Shown here: positions 14,178 through 22,234 of the stretch, piece after piece
Position numbering within the stretch: the stretch's first letter is position 1
Layout of the letters: every line of letters starts with the position of its first letter
Virus record (IMG/VR): IMGVR_UViG_3300025000_000269
Coordinates: 1-36,086 of that record
Direction: 5' to 3' (one strand)
Length of the DNA stretch: 36,086 nucleotides
Source of the DNA: a virus
Notes under the pieces: model-generated
Told to the model about the DNA's origin: nothing
Seen by the model: the letters and a program-made list of their open reading frames with translations, nothing else
The model's database searches: none
Made by a program: the position numbers and the translations under genes

Positions 14178-14185
14178 AGTAGGCA

Positions 14186-14461
14186 ATGGCAAACCAAAGG
14201 CAGCAACTTACTCATGGGGATTTACACCTTGCAGTTCGCTCTATCGAGGAAAAGTTGTGGTACAGGGCGGAACAGAAAGGATTTGGGACAATGGCCAGTT
14301 CTCATGAAATACTCGGGATAATAGAAGAAGAAGTCCATGAATTTAAGATTGAGGTGCATGGAAAGACAGCGCAACATCTTAAAATTGAAGAATTGAAGGA
14401 CATCGCTGTTGCTGCAATATTTGGTATTGCATCAATAAAAAGCGGCGGTGTGGATTGGTAG
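14186..14461 (+). CDS. MazG-like nucleotide pyrophosphohydrolase
   Basis: This 91-aa protein carries the MazG-type helical metal-binding pattern: EILGIIEEEVHEFKIEV, then EELKDIAVAAIFGIASI, with the EExxE and ExxD residues expected to bind Mg. Small MazG-like enzymes hydrolyse dNTPs or other NTPs and are common in phages, where they may lower (p)ppGpp signals or alter the dNTP pool. It is compact, about the size of a single MazG-fold unit. It follows the tail cassette but precedes the late promoter region, so it could be transcribed with the cassette. AT-rich composition matches the cassette. Confidence 0.6.
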   Translation: MANQRQQLTHGDLHLAVRSIEEKLWYRAEQKGFGTMASSHEILGIIEEEVHEFKIEVHGKTAQHLKIEELKDIAVAAIFGIASIKSGGVDW

Positions 14462-14488
14462 TCTGACAGATTACGAAATAATGTCTGA

Positions 14489-14508
14489 ATGTCTCCCATG
14501 GTAGACAA
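14489..14508. promoter_or_regulatory. Near-palindrome repeating the early-gene site
   Basis: ATGTCTCCCATGGTAGACAA matches 18 of 20 bases of the perfect palindrome at 2515-2534, and the 16-mer CCATGGTAGACAAAAC is identical at 14496-14511. It lies between genes, just upstream of the lysis and head genes. Confidence 0.55.
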
Positions 14509-14514
14509 AACTTG

Positions 14515-14536
14515 CAGTAATGATGACGCATTACTG
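14515..14536. promoter_or_regulatory. Inverted repeat, candidate Mor-binding site
   Basis: CAGTAATG (14515-14522) and CATTACTG (14529-14536) are perfect 8-bp inverted repeats with a 6-bp spacer. Possible -10 boxes lie downstream: TTTAAA around 14560 and TATAAA at 14572-14577. No good -35 box is seen, as expected for an activator-dependent promoter. Spacing from the dyad centre to a start point after TTTAAA is about 46 bp, close to that of Mor sites in Mu. Confidence 0.5.
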
Positions 14537-14571
14537 AAGCCCTTCAAATAACCTTCCTTTTTAAAACCCTC

Positions 14572-14577
14572 TATAAA
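14572..14577 (+). promoter_or_regulatory. Possible late promoter -10 box
   Basis: TATAAA without a matching -35 hexamer, 76 bases before the lytic transglycosylase start. The alternative -10 is TTTAAA near 14560. Confidence 0.35.
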
Positions 14578-14596
14578 CACCATTGAAACGAGAGAC

Positions 14597-14623
14597 GCCG
14601 GACCGGGTTATCACCGATCCGGC
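14597..14623 (+). other. Hairpin in the leader of the lysis operon
   Basis: GCCGGA pairs with TCCGGC (six bases), then one mismatch and three more pairs around the seven-base loop GTTATCA. TTT follows, so it is a weak terminator-like or mRNA-leader structure. Confidence 0.45.
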
Positions 14624-14652
14624 TTTCCGGCGATGGCGGTTATGGAGGGATC

Positions 14653-15174
14653 ATGCAGTACTCAACTTGTTACGACCGATATTTCGAAGTTTTCTGCTAC
14701 GGATTTTTCCGTCAGATCCTCCCCTGGCAGTGGTTCAAGGCTCAGGCGATAGCGGAGTCTGATCTCGATCCGGCAGCGATCTCGCCTGCAGGCGCGGTTG
14801 GCCTCATGCAGCTCATGCCCGGCACCGCAGCGGAGATGGCCAAAAAACTCGGCATTGAAAACACGCCTCAAGTCCTGCACATCAATATCCGGCTGGGTAT
14901 CGCCTACGACCGGCAATGCTGGGATATCTGGAAGAAGGAATCCGGTATCGAGCGCGTCCGCTTCATGCTCGGCAGCTACAACGCCGGGCCGGGCAGCATC
15001 CTTGATGCACAGCGCCTTGCCTCCAAAAAAGGTCTGCCTACCGACCAATGGCAATCGATTGCCGCCGTTTTGCCGGAGATCACTGGCGACGATGATGCTC
15101 CGGAAACCATTAACTATGTGGCAAAGATCGAGCGTATCTTCAGAGAGCTCACAACCAAGGAGAGGAGCAAATGA
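14653..15174 (+). CDS. Lytic transglycosylase endolysin, SLT-type
   Basis: This 173-aa protein cuts the peptidoglycan to release virions. The SLT fold signature is clear: catalytic Glu35 in AIAESDLDP, then GAVGLMQLMPGTA, and SYNAGPGSI near residue 113. There is no obvious signal peptide, so it likely needs the holin or SAR-like export; the first 24 residues are aromatic and only partly hydrophobic. GGAGGG precedes the ATG at 14653. It opens the lysis block and overlaps the next gene by four bases. Confidence 0.9.
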   Translation: MQYSTCYDRYFEVFCYGFFRQILPWQWFKAQAIAESDLDPAAISPAGAVGLMQLMPGTAAEMAKKLGIENTPQVLHINIRLGIAYDRQCWDIWKKESGIERVRFMLGSYNAGPGSILDAQRLASKKGLPTDQWQSIAAVLPEITGDDDAPETINYVAKIERIFRELTTKERSK

Positions 15175-15395
15175 AAGGATGGATCACATGGCTTGCCGCC
15201 GCGTGTACGGCCGGTCTTGGCTTGGTGAGTGTCGTGAATGGCGACACCGAAACCGGCCTGCAGCAGCTGGCCTTCGCCGGCGGGATGATCGGCCTTGGCC
15301 GCAAAATCGAGAAGAACTCCCCGGCGGCGAACGGCATCGAAATTCGCGGCACAATCGTAGACCAGGACTCTCCAGATTGGGGCCAATTGAAATAA
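15171..15395 (+). CDS. Holin-like small membrane protein
   Basis: This 74-aa protein begins at the ATGA overlap with the transglycosylase. A hydrophobic segment at 4-22 (WITWLAAACTAGLGLVSVV) and a weaker one at 31-45 (QQLAFAGGMIGLG) suggest one or two membrane helices followed by a polar tail (IDQDSPDW style). Position next to the endolysin argues for a holin or related lysis protein. The family is not recognised with certainty. Confidence 0.6.
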   Translation: MKGWITWLAAACTAGLGLVSVVNGDTETGLQQLAFAGGMIGLGRKIEKNSPAANGIEIRGTIVDQDSPDWGQLK

Positions 15396-15610
15396 TGGAC
15401 CAGTTTGACCAGGCTCAGGAGCTGGACGCCAGATACCGCAATCAGGCTCTGGAACTGCACAGAAAACGGATGGAGAAAATCGGCGATACCCTGACCCACT
15501 GCATCGAATGTGGCGACGAGATCCCCGAGGCCAGAAGGACACTCCTGCCGGGCTGCACCCACTGCGTGCATTGTGCGGCGAGAATTGAAGAGAGCGAGAG
15601 GAGGAAATAG
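15395..15610 (+). CDS. TraR/DksA-type zinc finger protein
   Basis: This 71-aa protein has an N-terminal coiled helix followed by the TraR/DksA signature C36-x2-C39-x17-C57-x2-C60 (CIECGDEIPEARRTLLPG, then CVHC). DksA-like proteins bind RNA polymerase through the secondary channel and alter promoter choice. TraR is about this size (73 aa). In phages such genes are commonly placed in the lysis/late cassette. The ATG overlaps the preceding TAA and the stop overlaps the next GTG start. Confidence 0.85.
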   Translation: MDQFDQAQELDARYRNQALELHRKRMEKIGDTLTHCIECGDEIPEARRTLLPGCTHCVHCAARIEESERRK

Positions 15611-15960
15611 TGGAAAACGCATGGGCAGGTGTCGCCATGGTGATCAAGGCGATGGACGGATCTCAGTTCGGCTTGTTGCTGCTGGCAATGGTTCTGCCGC
15701 CGGCGCTTATCATTATCGCTCTGTTTCTCCTTCGCGAGGAGATCAGGCGGCGAGAGATCGCCGATGCGAAGCGATTCGAGGAAGTTGTCCAGATGTATAA
15801 GAACAACGTCTTGCTCGTCGAAAAGTCGGATAAGACAGCGGACGGCCTGCAGACGGTTATTCACCTGTCAACGCAGGCCATCACCAAGCTCATAGAGAAA
15901 ATCAACAACAATCATTTCTGCCCGATCGTCCGGGAAAGGAGCAAGCCAAGTGGCGAGTAA
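15610..15960 (+). CDS. Membrane protein of the lysis cassette, possible spanin or DUF2730-like
   Basis: This 116-aa protein starts with GTG at 15610 (GAGAGGAGG upstream, overlap with TAG). A clear transmembrane helix at about 20-42 (FGLLLLAMVLPPALIIIALFLL) is followed by a long basic-acidic coiled helix. One TM plus coiled coil fits an inner-membrane spanin subunit, or the DUF2730-type protein found at this place in Mu-like phages. A lipoprotein partner within the gene is not seen. Its end overlaps the next start by 11 bases. Confidence 0.5.
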   Translation: MENAWAGVAMVIKAMDGSQFGLLLLAMVLPPALIIIALFLLREEIRRREIADAKRFEEVVQMYKNNVLLVEKSDKTADGLQTVIHLSTQAITKLIEKINNNHFCPIVRERSKPSGE

Positions 15961-16201
15961 CGCAATAGCTCAGATGCGCATCAAGCTCACGCAGCTGCAG
16001 ATGGAGAGGACCAGCCTGCAGGTTGAAGCGAAGGGCTTGTGCCGGACAATCACCGGCCTGCTTGTGCCCGAGCTGACCGAGATCGAGGAGATGGAGGTGG
16101 CAAAGGCCGCATCCTATATGGATGACCTGGTCGTAAAACAGGGCGAGCTGATCAGCCTGCAGACGAAAATATGGGAACTGGAGAAGGCCCTTGGCAACTA
16201 A
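15950..16201 (+). CDS. Small coiled-coil hypothetical protein
   Basis: This 83-aa protein uses GTG at 15950, overlapping the previous gene. It is one long helix with heptad-like spacing (QMRIKLTQLQMERTSLQVE, then LVVKQGELISLQTKIWELEKAL). No known function. It sits where Mu has small genes just before the terminase small subunit, and it overlaps that gene by 11 bases, so both are coupled. Confidence 0.5.
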   Translation: MASNAIAQMRIKLTQLQMERTSLQVEAKGLCRTITGLLVPELTEIEEMEVAKAASYMDDLVVKQGELISLQTKIWELEKALGN

Positions 16202-16721
16202 AGGCGTAAAGGCCAGCCTTGAGCCGATCGCGTTCCGCCTCTACGCCCAGGGCTGGACGATGTCATCCATCTCCGAACGCTTCGATGTCAGCGGGACCAC
16301 CTTGTCTAAGTGGAAAGCTGCCAGCAAGCGGCCGAACGCCGATCTCGATGAATGGGATATGGCCCGGCAGGCGAACGCCACCCGGGGAGAAAATCTGCGA
16401 CGGCTGTTTGAAGAGCAGGAAGAGTATGCCCTGTCGCTCCCGGTCGGCCAGCGCGATACCAAGATTCACGATGCCCTGTCCAAGGCTGCGGCCAATCTGC
16501 GCCACTGGGAAGAGCATCAGAAGGCTGCGGCTGCAGCACTGCTGGCGGAGACCGCCACCGGGACGGCCGAGGTCGACAAACCGGCCATGTTCCTTGAGAT
16601 AGTTCAGTGGATGGCATTGCAGTTAAAGGATAGCGATCCTGAGGGACTGAAGGTTCTGGCGAGAAACTTCGACAACCTGGTCATTCAGTTCAAGGCGGAA
16701 CACGCCAAGGAAAACGGCTAA
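16191..16721 (+). CDS. Terminase small subunit, Mu gp27/DUF1804-like
   Basis: This 176-aa protein starts with TTG at 16191, overlapping the upstream gene. An N-terminal HTH (WTMSSISERFDVSGTTLSKWKAA) would bind the packaging site; the middle is helical (QANATRGENLRRLFEEQEEYALSL). In Mu-like phages the small subunit recognises the pac region near the left end and headful packaging proceeds into flanking host DNA. It lies directly before the large subunit, with abutting stop and start (TAATG). Confidence 0.8.
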   Translation: MATKGVKASLEPIAFRLYAQGWTMSSISERFDVSGTTLSKWKAASKRPNADLDEWDMARQANATRGENLRRLFEEQEEYALSLPVGQRDTKIHDALSKAAANLRHWEEHQKAAAAALLAETATGTAEVDKPAMFLEIVQWMALQLKDSDPEGLKVLARNFDNLVIQFKAEHAKENG

Positions 16722-18244
16722 TGCGACAGCGGCCAAAACTTTCAGAAAACAGGTTTGACGCCTGGGCGGATGAAATCAAGGGATGGATTACGGAATCCGT
16801 CTCGCCGTTTGAGGACGATACGCCGGAGAAGAAGGAAGCCCGGATCGCCCAGGGTCGGCACGATCTGCTTTTTTTCTGCAAGACCTATCTTCCCCACTAT
16901 TTCACCATTGGCTTCGGTGATTTTCATGAGGAGTGGGAGGAGATCAGCAACGTCACCGACGATGTCGAGCTGGTGGCCGCACCCAGGGAGCATGCAAAGT
17001 CGACATTCTGGTCATTCGCCATTCCGATCAGGAATATCTGCTACGAGCTGCGCAAGTTTCAGCTGATCATCAGCGACACCAACGATCAGGCGGTCGGCTT
17101 CACCCTGCCGATCAGGCTGGAGCTGGAAGATAATCCCCGGCTGCGCCATGACTTCGGCGAGTTCCGGGGCCAGAAGTGGGCGTCCGGCGATTTCGTAACG
17201 TCCAACGGCGTGAAGGTTTTGGCTCGCGGCCGGGGCGAGAAGGTGCGCGGCCTGAAGAACCGGCAGTACCGGCCCGACTATGCGGTGGTCGACGACTTCG
17301 AGAACGATGAGAACGTCGAGAATCCGGCACTGGTCAACAAGGGCCTGCGCTGGCTGCGGCGGGCGGTCATCGGCTCAATGGGCACCGGCTATCTGTTTGT
17401 CATGGTCGGTAACCTGTTCCACCCGAAGTCGGTGTTGTCGCAGCTGATCGCCGAAAAGGACGAAGAAGGCAAGCCGCTCTACAGCTCGCACGTATACCGG
17501 GCCTGGCTCGACTACGGCAAGCCGGATCAGCGTCCCCTCTTCCCCGAATTGTGGCCGCCAGAGCGACTGGAAAAGAAGAAGCGGACCATGGGCACCAGGG
17601 ACTTCAACGCCGAGATGATGAACCTGACCGGCGATGACGAGTCACCATTTCAGGAAACCTGGTTCGTCTATTTCGATCGGCTGGAGATCCCCCAGACGAA
17701 CCTGCTGGTCGCGACCTTTGTCGACCCGAGCGCCAAAAACGGCGAGAACAACGACTACAAGGCGATCATCACGGTCGGCCTCGATCGGGCGAAGATGAAG
17801 TTCCGCTGTCTGCACGCCTGGATCCGGCGGTCCTCGGTGGGCGAGATGTTCCGGGCGGCATACGCCCAGTACGACGAATACGGCGGCGCGATCGGTATCG
17901 AGGAAAACATGCTGCAGGACTTCCTCCATGAGGCGATCGCCAACTATGCCAAAGAGGTCGGGCGATACCTGCCATGGCAGGCAATGCATCACTCGACCAA
18001 CAAGGAAGCGCGGATCATCGGCACACTCAGCTATTTGGTCGAGCATCAAAAGCTGATGTTTGAAAAAGGGCACTCCGACCAGGACCTGCTGATCGAGCAG
18101 CTCATCTATATCCTGAACAAGAACATCCATGACGATGGCCCGGATGCCCTGGAGGGTGCGGTCAGCATGTTGCAGGGCGGGAGCAGCTCGACAGAATACC
18201 AGTCTCTGACCAAACGCCGGTTTGCCAAAAAAGGAATGTGGTGA
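16721..18244 (+). CDS. Terminase large subunit, Mu gp28-like
   Basis: This 507-aa packaging motor has an ATPase and a nuclease. The P-loop variant is APREHAKS at 87-94, Walker B is YAVVDDF ending near Asp191-Asp192, and the RNase H-like nuclease has an acidic residue at about Asp335 (TFVDPSAK) with further acids near the end (HDDGPDALEG). The opening (FFCKTYLPHYFTIGFGDFH) is typical of Mu gp28-type terminases. Length is near the usual 500-550 aa. It uses ATG 16721 overlapping the small subunit stop, and its own TGA overlaps the portal start. Confidence 0.92.
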   Translation: MRQRPKLSENRFDAWADEIKGWITESVSPFEDDTPEKKEARIAQGRHDLLFFCKTYLPHYFTIGFGDFHEEWEEISNVTDDVELVAAPREHAKSTFWSFAIPIRNICYELRKFQLIISDTNDQAVGFTLPIRLELEDNPRLRHDFGEFRGQKWASGDFVTSNGVKVLARGRGEKVRGLKNRQYRPDYAVVDDFENDENVENPALVNKGLRWLRRAVIGSMGTGYLFVMVGNLFHPKSVLSQLIAEKDEEGKPLYSSHVYRAWLDYGKPDQRPLFPELWPPERLEKKKRTMGTRDFNAEMMNLTGDDESPFQETWFVYFDRLEIPQTNLLVATFVDPSAKNGENNDYKAIITVGLDRAKMKFRCLHAWIRRSSVGEMFRAAYAQYDEYGGAIGIEENMLQDFLHEAIANYAKEVGRYLPWQAMHHSTNKEARIIGTLSYLVEHQKLMFEKGHSDQDLLIEQLIYILNKNIHDDGPDALEGAVSMLQGGSSSTEYQSLTKRRFAKKGMW

Positions 18245-19815
18245 TGATAACACTCTACGATCAATTCAACCGGCCGATCGACATGTCGAAAAACAAGAAG
18301 CCGGAACGCCGTGAACTGGCTGTGGCGCCGATCCTCGACAGCTATCGGGAATACATCAACGACGGCCTCACTCCCGAGCGCCTGGCGACGGTCTTCAAGC
18401 GGGCCGATGCCGGCGACGTGCGGAGCCAGGCCGAGTTGTTCGAGCTGCTCGAAGAGCGGGACGGCCATGTTATGTGCGAGCGGGACAAACGGCGCAATGT
18501 CATCGTCGATCTCGATTACACCATCGAGCCGGCTGACGACGATCCGCGCAGCGCCACTGTCGCCGAGTTCGTCCAGGACTGGTTCGACAACTGCGCCGAC
18601 TGGGATGATGACCTGGTCGCCCTGCAGGATGCGGTCGGCAAGGGTTATTCCGCCATGGAATTGCACTGGGATAATTCAGAGGGCCAGGCCATCCCTGCGC
18701 GAATTGAACGGATCGAGCAGAAGCGCTTTTCTTTCGTCGACGAAAGCGGCGTGCTCAGCCGGGTGCCAAGGCTTTTGACCGATACCGATTCCATGGGCGT
18801 CGAGATCCCGGCCTGGAAGACGATCATGCACCGTTACGGCGGCAAGTGCGGGAGTCCGACCAGGGCGGGGATCTACCGGGTCTGCGCCTGGATGGTCCTG
18901 TTCAAAAACTATGCAATAAAAGACTGGGTGGTCTTCTGCGAACTGTTCGGCATGCCTTTGCGGCTGGGCTACTACGATCAGGGCGCAACCAAGGATGACA
19001 AGGATGCGCTCTTCGCCGCCATCTCCTCCCTCGGCTCGGATGCCGCAGGCGTGATCAGCAAGGCGACGGAGATCAAGTTTATCGAGTCGGCCAAGGGCTC
19101 GACCGCTACCGATCTCTGGGAAAAACTGGCCAACTTCTGCAACGCCGAAAACAGCAAGGCGATCCTGGGCCAGACGCTGTCCGCCCAGGTCGGCGACAAG
19201 GGCAGCTACGCCGCCTCGAAGACTCACAACGAGGTCCGCCTCGACCTGCTGCAGACGGACGGCCGGGCGCTGGCCTCGACGGTCCGTAGCCAGCTGATCC
19301 GGCCCATGGTCGGTTTCAACTTCGGCTGGGATACGCCGCTGCCGAAGTACAAGGCCGTGTACAAGGAAGCAGAAGACCTGGAGGCGAAGGCCAACTGGCT
19401 GGAGAAGGTTATGAATACCGGCATGCCGGTCGGGGTGAAGTACCTGCGCGAGCAGTTTTCCATCCCTGAACCGGAGAAAGACGAAGAGGTTATCCGGGTC
19501 CAGACTGTTCTGCCGGGGCAGCAGTTTGCTGCTGCCAAGATCGTGGCAAGCGACAAGCCGCAGCGGGCCTTCTCACCCGAACAGCAGGCGCTGGAAGATC
19601 TGGCGGCGGCATCGGCCGGCACCGACCCGCTTGCCGCAAACGAGGACGCGATTTTGAAAATTGTCCAGACGGCCGGCAGCTATGAAGAGGCGATGGAAGA
19701 GCTGCTGAAGTTTTATCCCCGGATGGATGTCGGCAGCCTGCAGGCCGGACTCGACAACGCCATGATCAACGGGCATCTGCTCGGCCGCAAGATGGTGCAG
19801 GATGGCCAAAGATAA
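18244..19815 (+). CDS. Portal protein, DUF935 (Mu gp29-like)
   Basis: This 523-aa protein is the portal, the ring at the head vertex through which DNA passes. ATG 18244 is preferred over two upstream in-frame GTG codons because AAAGGAA ends seven bases before it and it overlaps the terminase stop. DUF935 character is seen in YDQFNRPIDMS at the start, ELFELLEERDGHVMCERDKRR near 75-95, and the WENTR-like region KNYAIKDWVVFCELFGMPLRLG (about 220). The C-terminus overlaps the next gene by 14 bases. Confidence 0.88.
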   Translation: MITLYDQFNRPIDMSKNKKPERRELAVAPILDSYREYINDGLTPERLATVFKRADAGDVRSQAELFELLEERDGHVMCERDKRRNVIVDLDYTIEPADDDPRSATVAEFVQDWFDNCADWDDDLVALQDAVGKGYSAMELHWDNSEGQAIPARIERIEQKRFSFVDESGVLSRVPRLLTDTDSMGVEIPAWKTIMHRYGGKCGSPTRAGIYRVCAWMVLFKNYAIKDWVVFCELFGMPLRLGYYDQGATKDDKDALFAAISSLGSDAAGVISKATEIKFIESAKGSTATDLWEKLANFCNAENSKAILGQTLSAQVGDKGSYAASKTHNEVRLDLLQTDGRALASTVRSQLIRPMVGFNFGWDTPLPKYKAVYKEAEDLEAKANWLEKVMNTGMPVGVKYLREQFSIPEPEKDEEVIRVQTVLPGQQFAAAKIVASDKPQRAFSPEQQALEDLAAASAGTDPLAANEDAILKIVQTAGSYEEAMEELLKFYPRMDVGSLQAGLDNAMINGHLLGRKMVQDGQR

Positions 19816-20590
19816 AACATTTGAGCTGCCCATGCAGGGGGCGCAGGAATTTTGGCGCGGCAAGGTAAAGCTGTCGCCGGCTGAGTTCAAGGCGCTGGCT
19901 GACGAAGTCAAGGGCCGGGCTTTTGCCATCTCGGGCATCGCCAAGGGCGACGAGCTGGCCACCGTTTTTCAGGCGCTGCAGCAGGCGATCGATAAGGGCA
20001 TCAGCTTTGCCCAGTTCCAGCAAGAGTGCGAAGAGGTCTTTGCCCGGCGAGGCTGGAACGGCAAAAAGCCATGGCGGGTGGCCAATATCTTCCAGACCAA
20101 TATCCAGACAGCCTACAACGTTGGGCGCTATGACCAGCTGCAGACCGAAAAGGATATCCTGACTTACTGGATGTATGACGCCATCAACGACGCCCATGTC
20201 CGGAAAACCCATCTGGCCATGGACGGCCGGGTCTACCCGGCGAACGACCCGATCTGGAACAGCTGGTATCCGCCGAACGGCTACGGCTGCCGGTGTTCGG
20301 TGTCAGGGCTGACCCAGTCACAGGTGCAGGCGCGGGGCCTGGATCTGGCCAGCGAGAATCCTACGACCGGAGAACCCGAGCTGGTCAACACCGGCACCGG
20401 GGCGGTGAGGGCGCCGGCACAGGTCTCCCCGGACGCAGGCTTTGCCAATAACCCGGGCCGGGACTGGTGGAAGCAGACCGCAAAGATCATCCGCGAGCGG
20501 CTGAAAAGCTACCCGCAGGAACTGGCCCAGATGGTCGAGGCGGATCTCGGAGAAGTGTTGGAGAAGAAAACGCCTGAAAATGACCTGTAA
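19802..20590 (+). CDS. Mu F-like head morphogenesis protein
   Basis: This 262-aa minor head protein matches the phage_Mu_F/SPP1 gp7 family: FQTNIQTAYNVGRYDQL, then WMYDAINDAHVRKTHLAMDGRVYP, and WYPPNGYGCRCSVSGLT, which gives the family's conserved Cys pair. Mu F (gp30) is longer, so this may be a compact form. It is thought to help assemble the connector or head. It overlaps the portal gene end and is followed by a 91-base gap with no clear signal. Confidence 0.88.
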   Translation: MAKDKTFELPMQGAQEFWRGKVKLSPAEFKALADEVKGRAFAISGIAKGDELATVFQALQQAIDKGISFAQFQQECEEVFARRGWNGKKPWRVANIFQTNIQTAYNVGRYDQLQTEKDILTYWMYDAINDAHVRKTHLAMDGRVYPANDPIWNSWYPPNGYGCRCSVSGLTQSQVQARGLDLASENPTTGEPELVNTGTGAVRAPAQVSPDAGFANNPGRDWWKQTAKIIRERLKSYPQELAQMVEADLGEVLEKKTPENDL

Positions 20591-20681
20591 GCGATTTTGC
20601 CGGTCGGGCGCTAAATGGTGCGGGCCAATAGGCGTCCGTCAAGCACAGGAAAATTTAAACGTATTTTAAACAGACATTCCC

Positions 20682-21245
20682 ATGATCAGCCCTGGAATAA
20701 AAATAGACGACCGCGAGATGCAGAAAGTCTGTGCCAAGATCGTCGAGCGCGGCGTCAATAAAAAACCTGCGCTGCGCACCATCGGGGCCATCGCCCGGGA
20801 GTCCGTCCGCTGGAACTTCCGGGCGGGCGGCCGGCCGAATAAATGGCAGCCGTCGAAACGGGTAAGCGGCAAGCGCGGCGGTCAGACGCTCCGCAAAAGC
20901 GGCCGGCTGCAGAACTCGATTGCCTCCTCAGTCGGCAGCGACAGCGTGATCGTCGGCACCAACGTGGTCTATGCTCCTACGCACAATTTCGGGGCCAAGA
21001 AGTTTTCCTTCGGCACGGTGGTGGCGAAGGTGCCGGCGCACAGCCGGAAGAATTCGGCGGGCGACATCAAGGTCGGACGGAAGAAGGTGGCGGGCGGGGT
21101 GAGTTTTGTCAAAGCGCACACCAGAAAGATGAAGGTCCCCTGGGGCGATATCCCGCAGCGTGAATTTATGCTGCTGCAGCATCAGGATCTGGTGGAAATC
21201 CAGGGCGCGCTGCTGGGCCACATGATCACAGGAGAGGGAAAATGA
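20682..21245 (+). CDS. Virion morphogenesis protein, Mu gpG-like
   Basis: This 187-aa basic protein shows the phage virion morphogenesis pattern: IDDREMQKVC at the start, SVRWNFRAGGRPNKWQPS, LRKSGRLQNSIAS, then VYAPTHNFGAKK and KVPWGDIPQREFM near the C-terminus. Family members are Mu gpG and P2 gpS-type tail completion proteins. There is no clear Shine-Dalgarno before ATG 20682, so expression may be low. It overlaps the I-like gene by four bases (ATGA). Confidence 0.8.
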   Translation: MISPGIKIDDREMQKVCAKIVERGVNKKPALRTIGAIARESVRWNFRAGGRPNKWQPSKRVSGKRGGQTLRKSGRLQNSIASSVGSDSVIVGTNVVYAPTHNFGAKKFSFGTVVAKVPAHSRKNSAGDIKVGRKKVAGGVSFVKAHTRKMKVPWGDIPQREFMLLQHQDLVEIQGALLGHMITGEGK

Positions 21246-22234
21246 AAAAGGTGTATTCAATTGTCGCGGCGATGACCGCCGCCGGGCAGAAGGACCTGCC
21301 GGAGTGGTTCCTGCTTTTTCCCGAGGGCGAAAACGAGGTCGAGGGAGAAGGCAGGTATGTGGTCGACCGATCGGCCTGGGAGCTGGTCAAGGCCAGGCTC
21401 GATCGGCGAGGCCTGGACGTGGTGTTCGATTACGAGCACCAGACCCTGGCCAACATCAAGGCACCGGCTGCCGGATGGTGCAAGGACTGGCGCTATACCG
21501 GAGGGGTGGGCATAGAGGCAAAGATCGATTGGACCGAGGAGGCGGCGGGGTATCTGGCCAAAGGTGAATACCGCTACTTCTCGCCGGTCTTCTTTGTCCG
21601 GAAGCAGGATGGCCGGCTGTGTGCCGTCCACAGTGTGGCGCTGACGAATGCGCCGAAAACAAATCATTTGAAACCGCTCCTGGCCAAGATCGGGGCGGAA
21701 CTCAAGGAGGAAGGTATGGATTTATTGAAGATGCTCATCGCTGCGCTGAAGATGCCGGAAAACTCGACGGCGGAAGAAGTGTTGGCTGCGATCGAGAAGA
21801 TGACGAAGCAGGAACCGAAGGAAGTTGTCGCCAAGGCGGTGATCGAGGCCCTGGGGATCGATCAGTCGGATGTGTCGACCGTAGTGGCCTCGATCCATGC
21901 CCTGAAACAGGGCGGGAAAAATTCCGTCAGCCGGGTCGAGTTCGAGGCCCTGCAGAAGAAGCTGACCGAGCGGGATGCCGGTGAGGCGGTCGTGGCCGCC
22001 ATGAAGGCAGGCAAGATCACTCCGGATCAGAAAGAGTGGGCGGCGAAATATGCGGCCGACGATCCGACCGGTTTCGCCACCTTCGTGGCCAAGGCTCCGG
22101 TAGTGGTGCCGGTGACCGATTTGCCTAAGGGCAAAGAAACGACTCCGGCCCTGGGCGACGAGAACGTCCTGAAGGTAGCCAAGATGATGAACGTCAGCAA
22201 CGAGGATCTGAAGCAGTACGGCGGCCTGCAGTAA
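21242..22234 (+). CDS. Prohead protease, Mu gpI-like
   Basis: This 330-aa protein belongs to the phage I-like family. The N-terminal half is the protease: VVFDYEHQTLANIKAPAAGW (about 60-80), KGEYRYFSPVFFV (about 110-123) and CAVHSVALTNAPKT. It should process the scaffold and capsid. The C-terminal half (from Met159) is helical and acidic like a scaffold. A strong internal AAGGAGG and ATG in the same frame suggest a separate scaffold product, as gpZ in Mu. The length is close to Mu I (361 aa). Confidence 0.88.
   Translation: MKKVYSIVAAMTAAGQKDLPEWFLLFPEGENEVEGEGRYVVDRSAWELVKARLDRRGLDVVFDYEHQTLANIKAPAAGWCKDWRYTGGVGIEAKIDWTEEAAGYLAKGEYRYFSPVFFVRKQDGRLCAVHSVALTNAPKTNHLKPLLAKIGAELKEEGMDLLKMLIAALKMPENSTAEEVLAAIEKMTKQEPKEVVAKAVIEALGIDQSDVSTVVASIHALKQGGKNSVSRVEFEALQKKLTERDAGEAVVAAMKAGKITPDQKEWAAKYAADDPTGFATFVAKAPVVVPVTDLPKGKETTPALGDENVLKVAKMMNVSNEDLKQYGGLQ
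21716..22234 (+). CDS. Internal-start scaffold protein, Mu gpZ-like
   Basis: In frame with the protease gene, ATG 21716 is preceded by AAGGAGG at 21704-21710. It would give a 172-aa product identical to the protease C-terminus, starting MDLLKMLIAALKMPENST. The product is helix-rich and acidic, with LQKKLTERDAGEAVVAAMKAGKITPDQKEWA, typical of I/Z scaffolds. In Mu the scaffold gpZ arises the same way from the end of the I gene. The dual-product arrangement is inferred from the ribosome site, not proved. Confidence 0.65.
   Translation: MDLLKMLIAALKMPENSTAEEVLAAIEKMTKQEPKEVVAKAVIEALGIDQSDVSTVVASIHALKQGGKNSVSRVEFEALQKKLTERDAGEAVVAAMKAGKITPDQKEWAAKYAADDPTGFATFVAKAPVVVPVTDLPKGKETTPALGDENVLKVAKMMNVSNEDLKQYGGLQ

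Noticed and set aside
20580-20669. 29-codon frame with three cysteines between the F-like and G-like genes
   Set aside because: It begins at the end of the F-like gene with only a distant GGAG, and no motif beyond the cysteines supports it.
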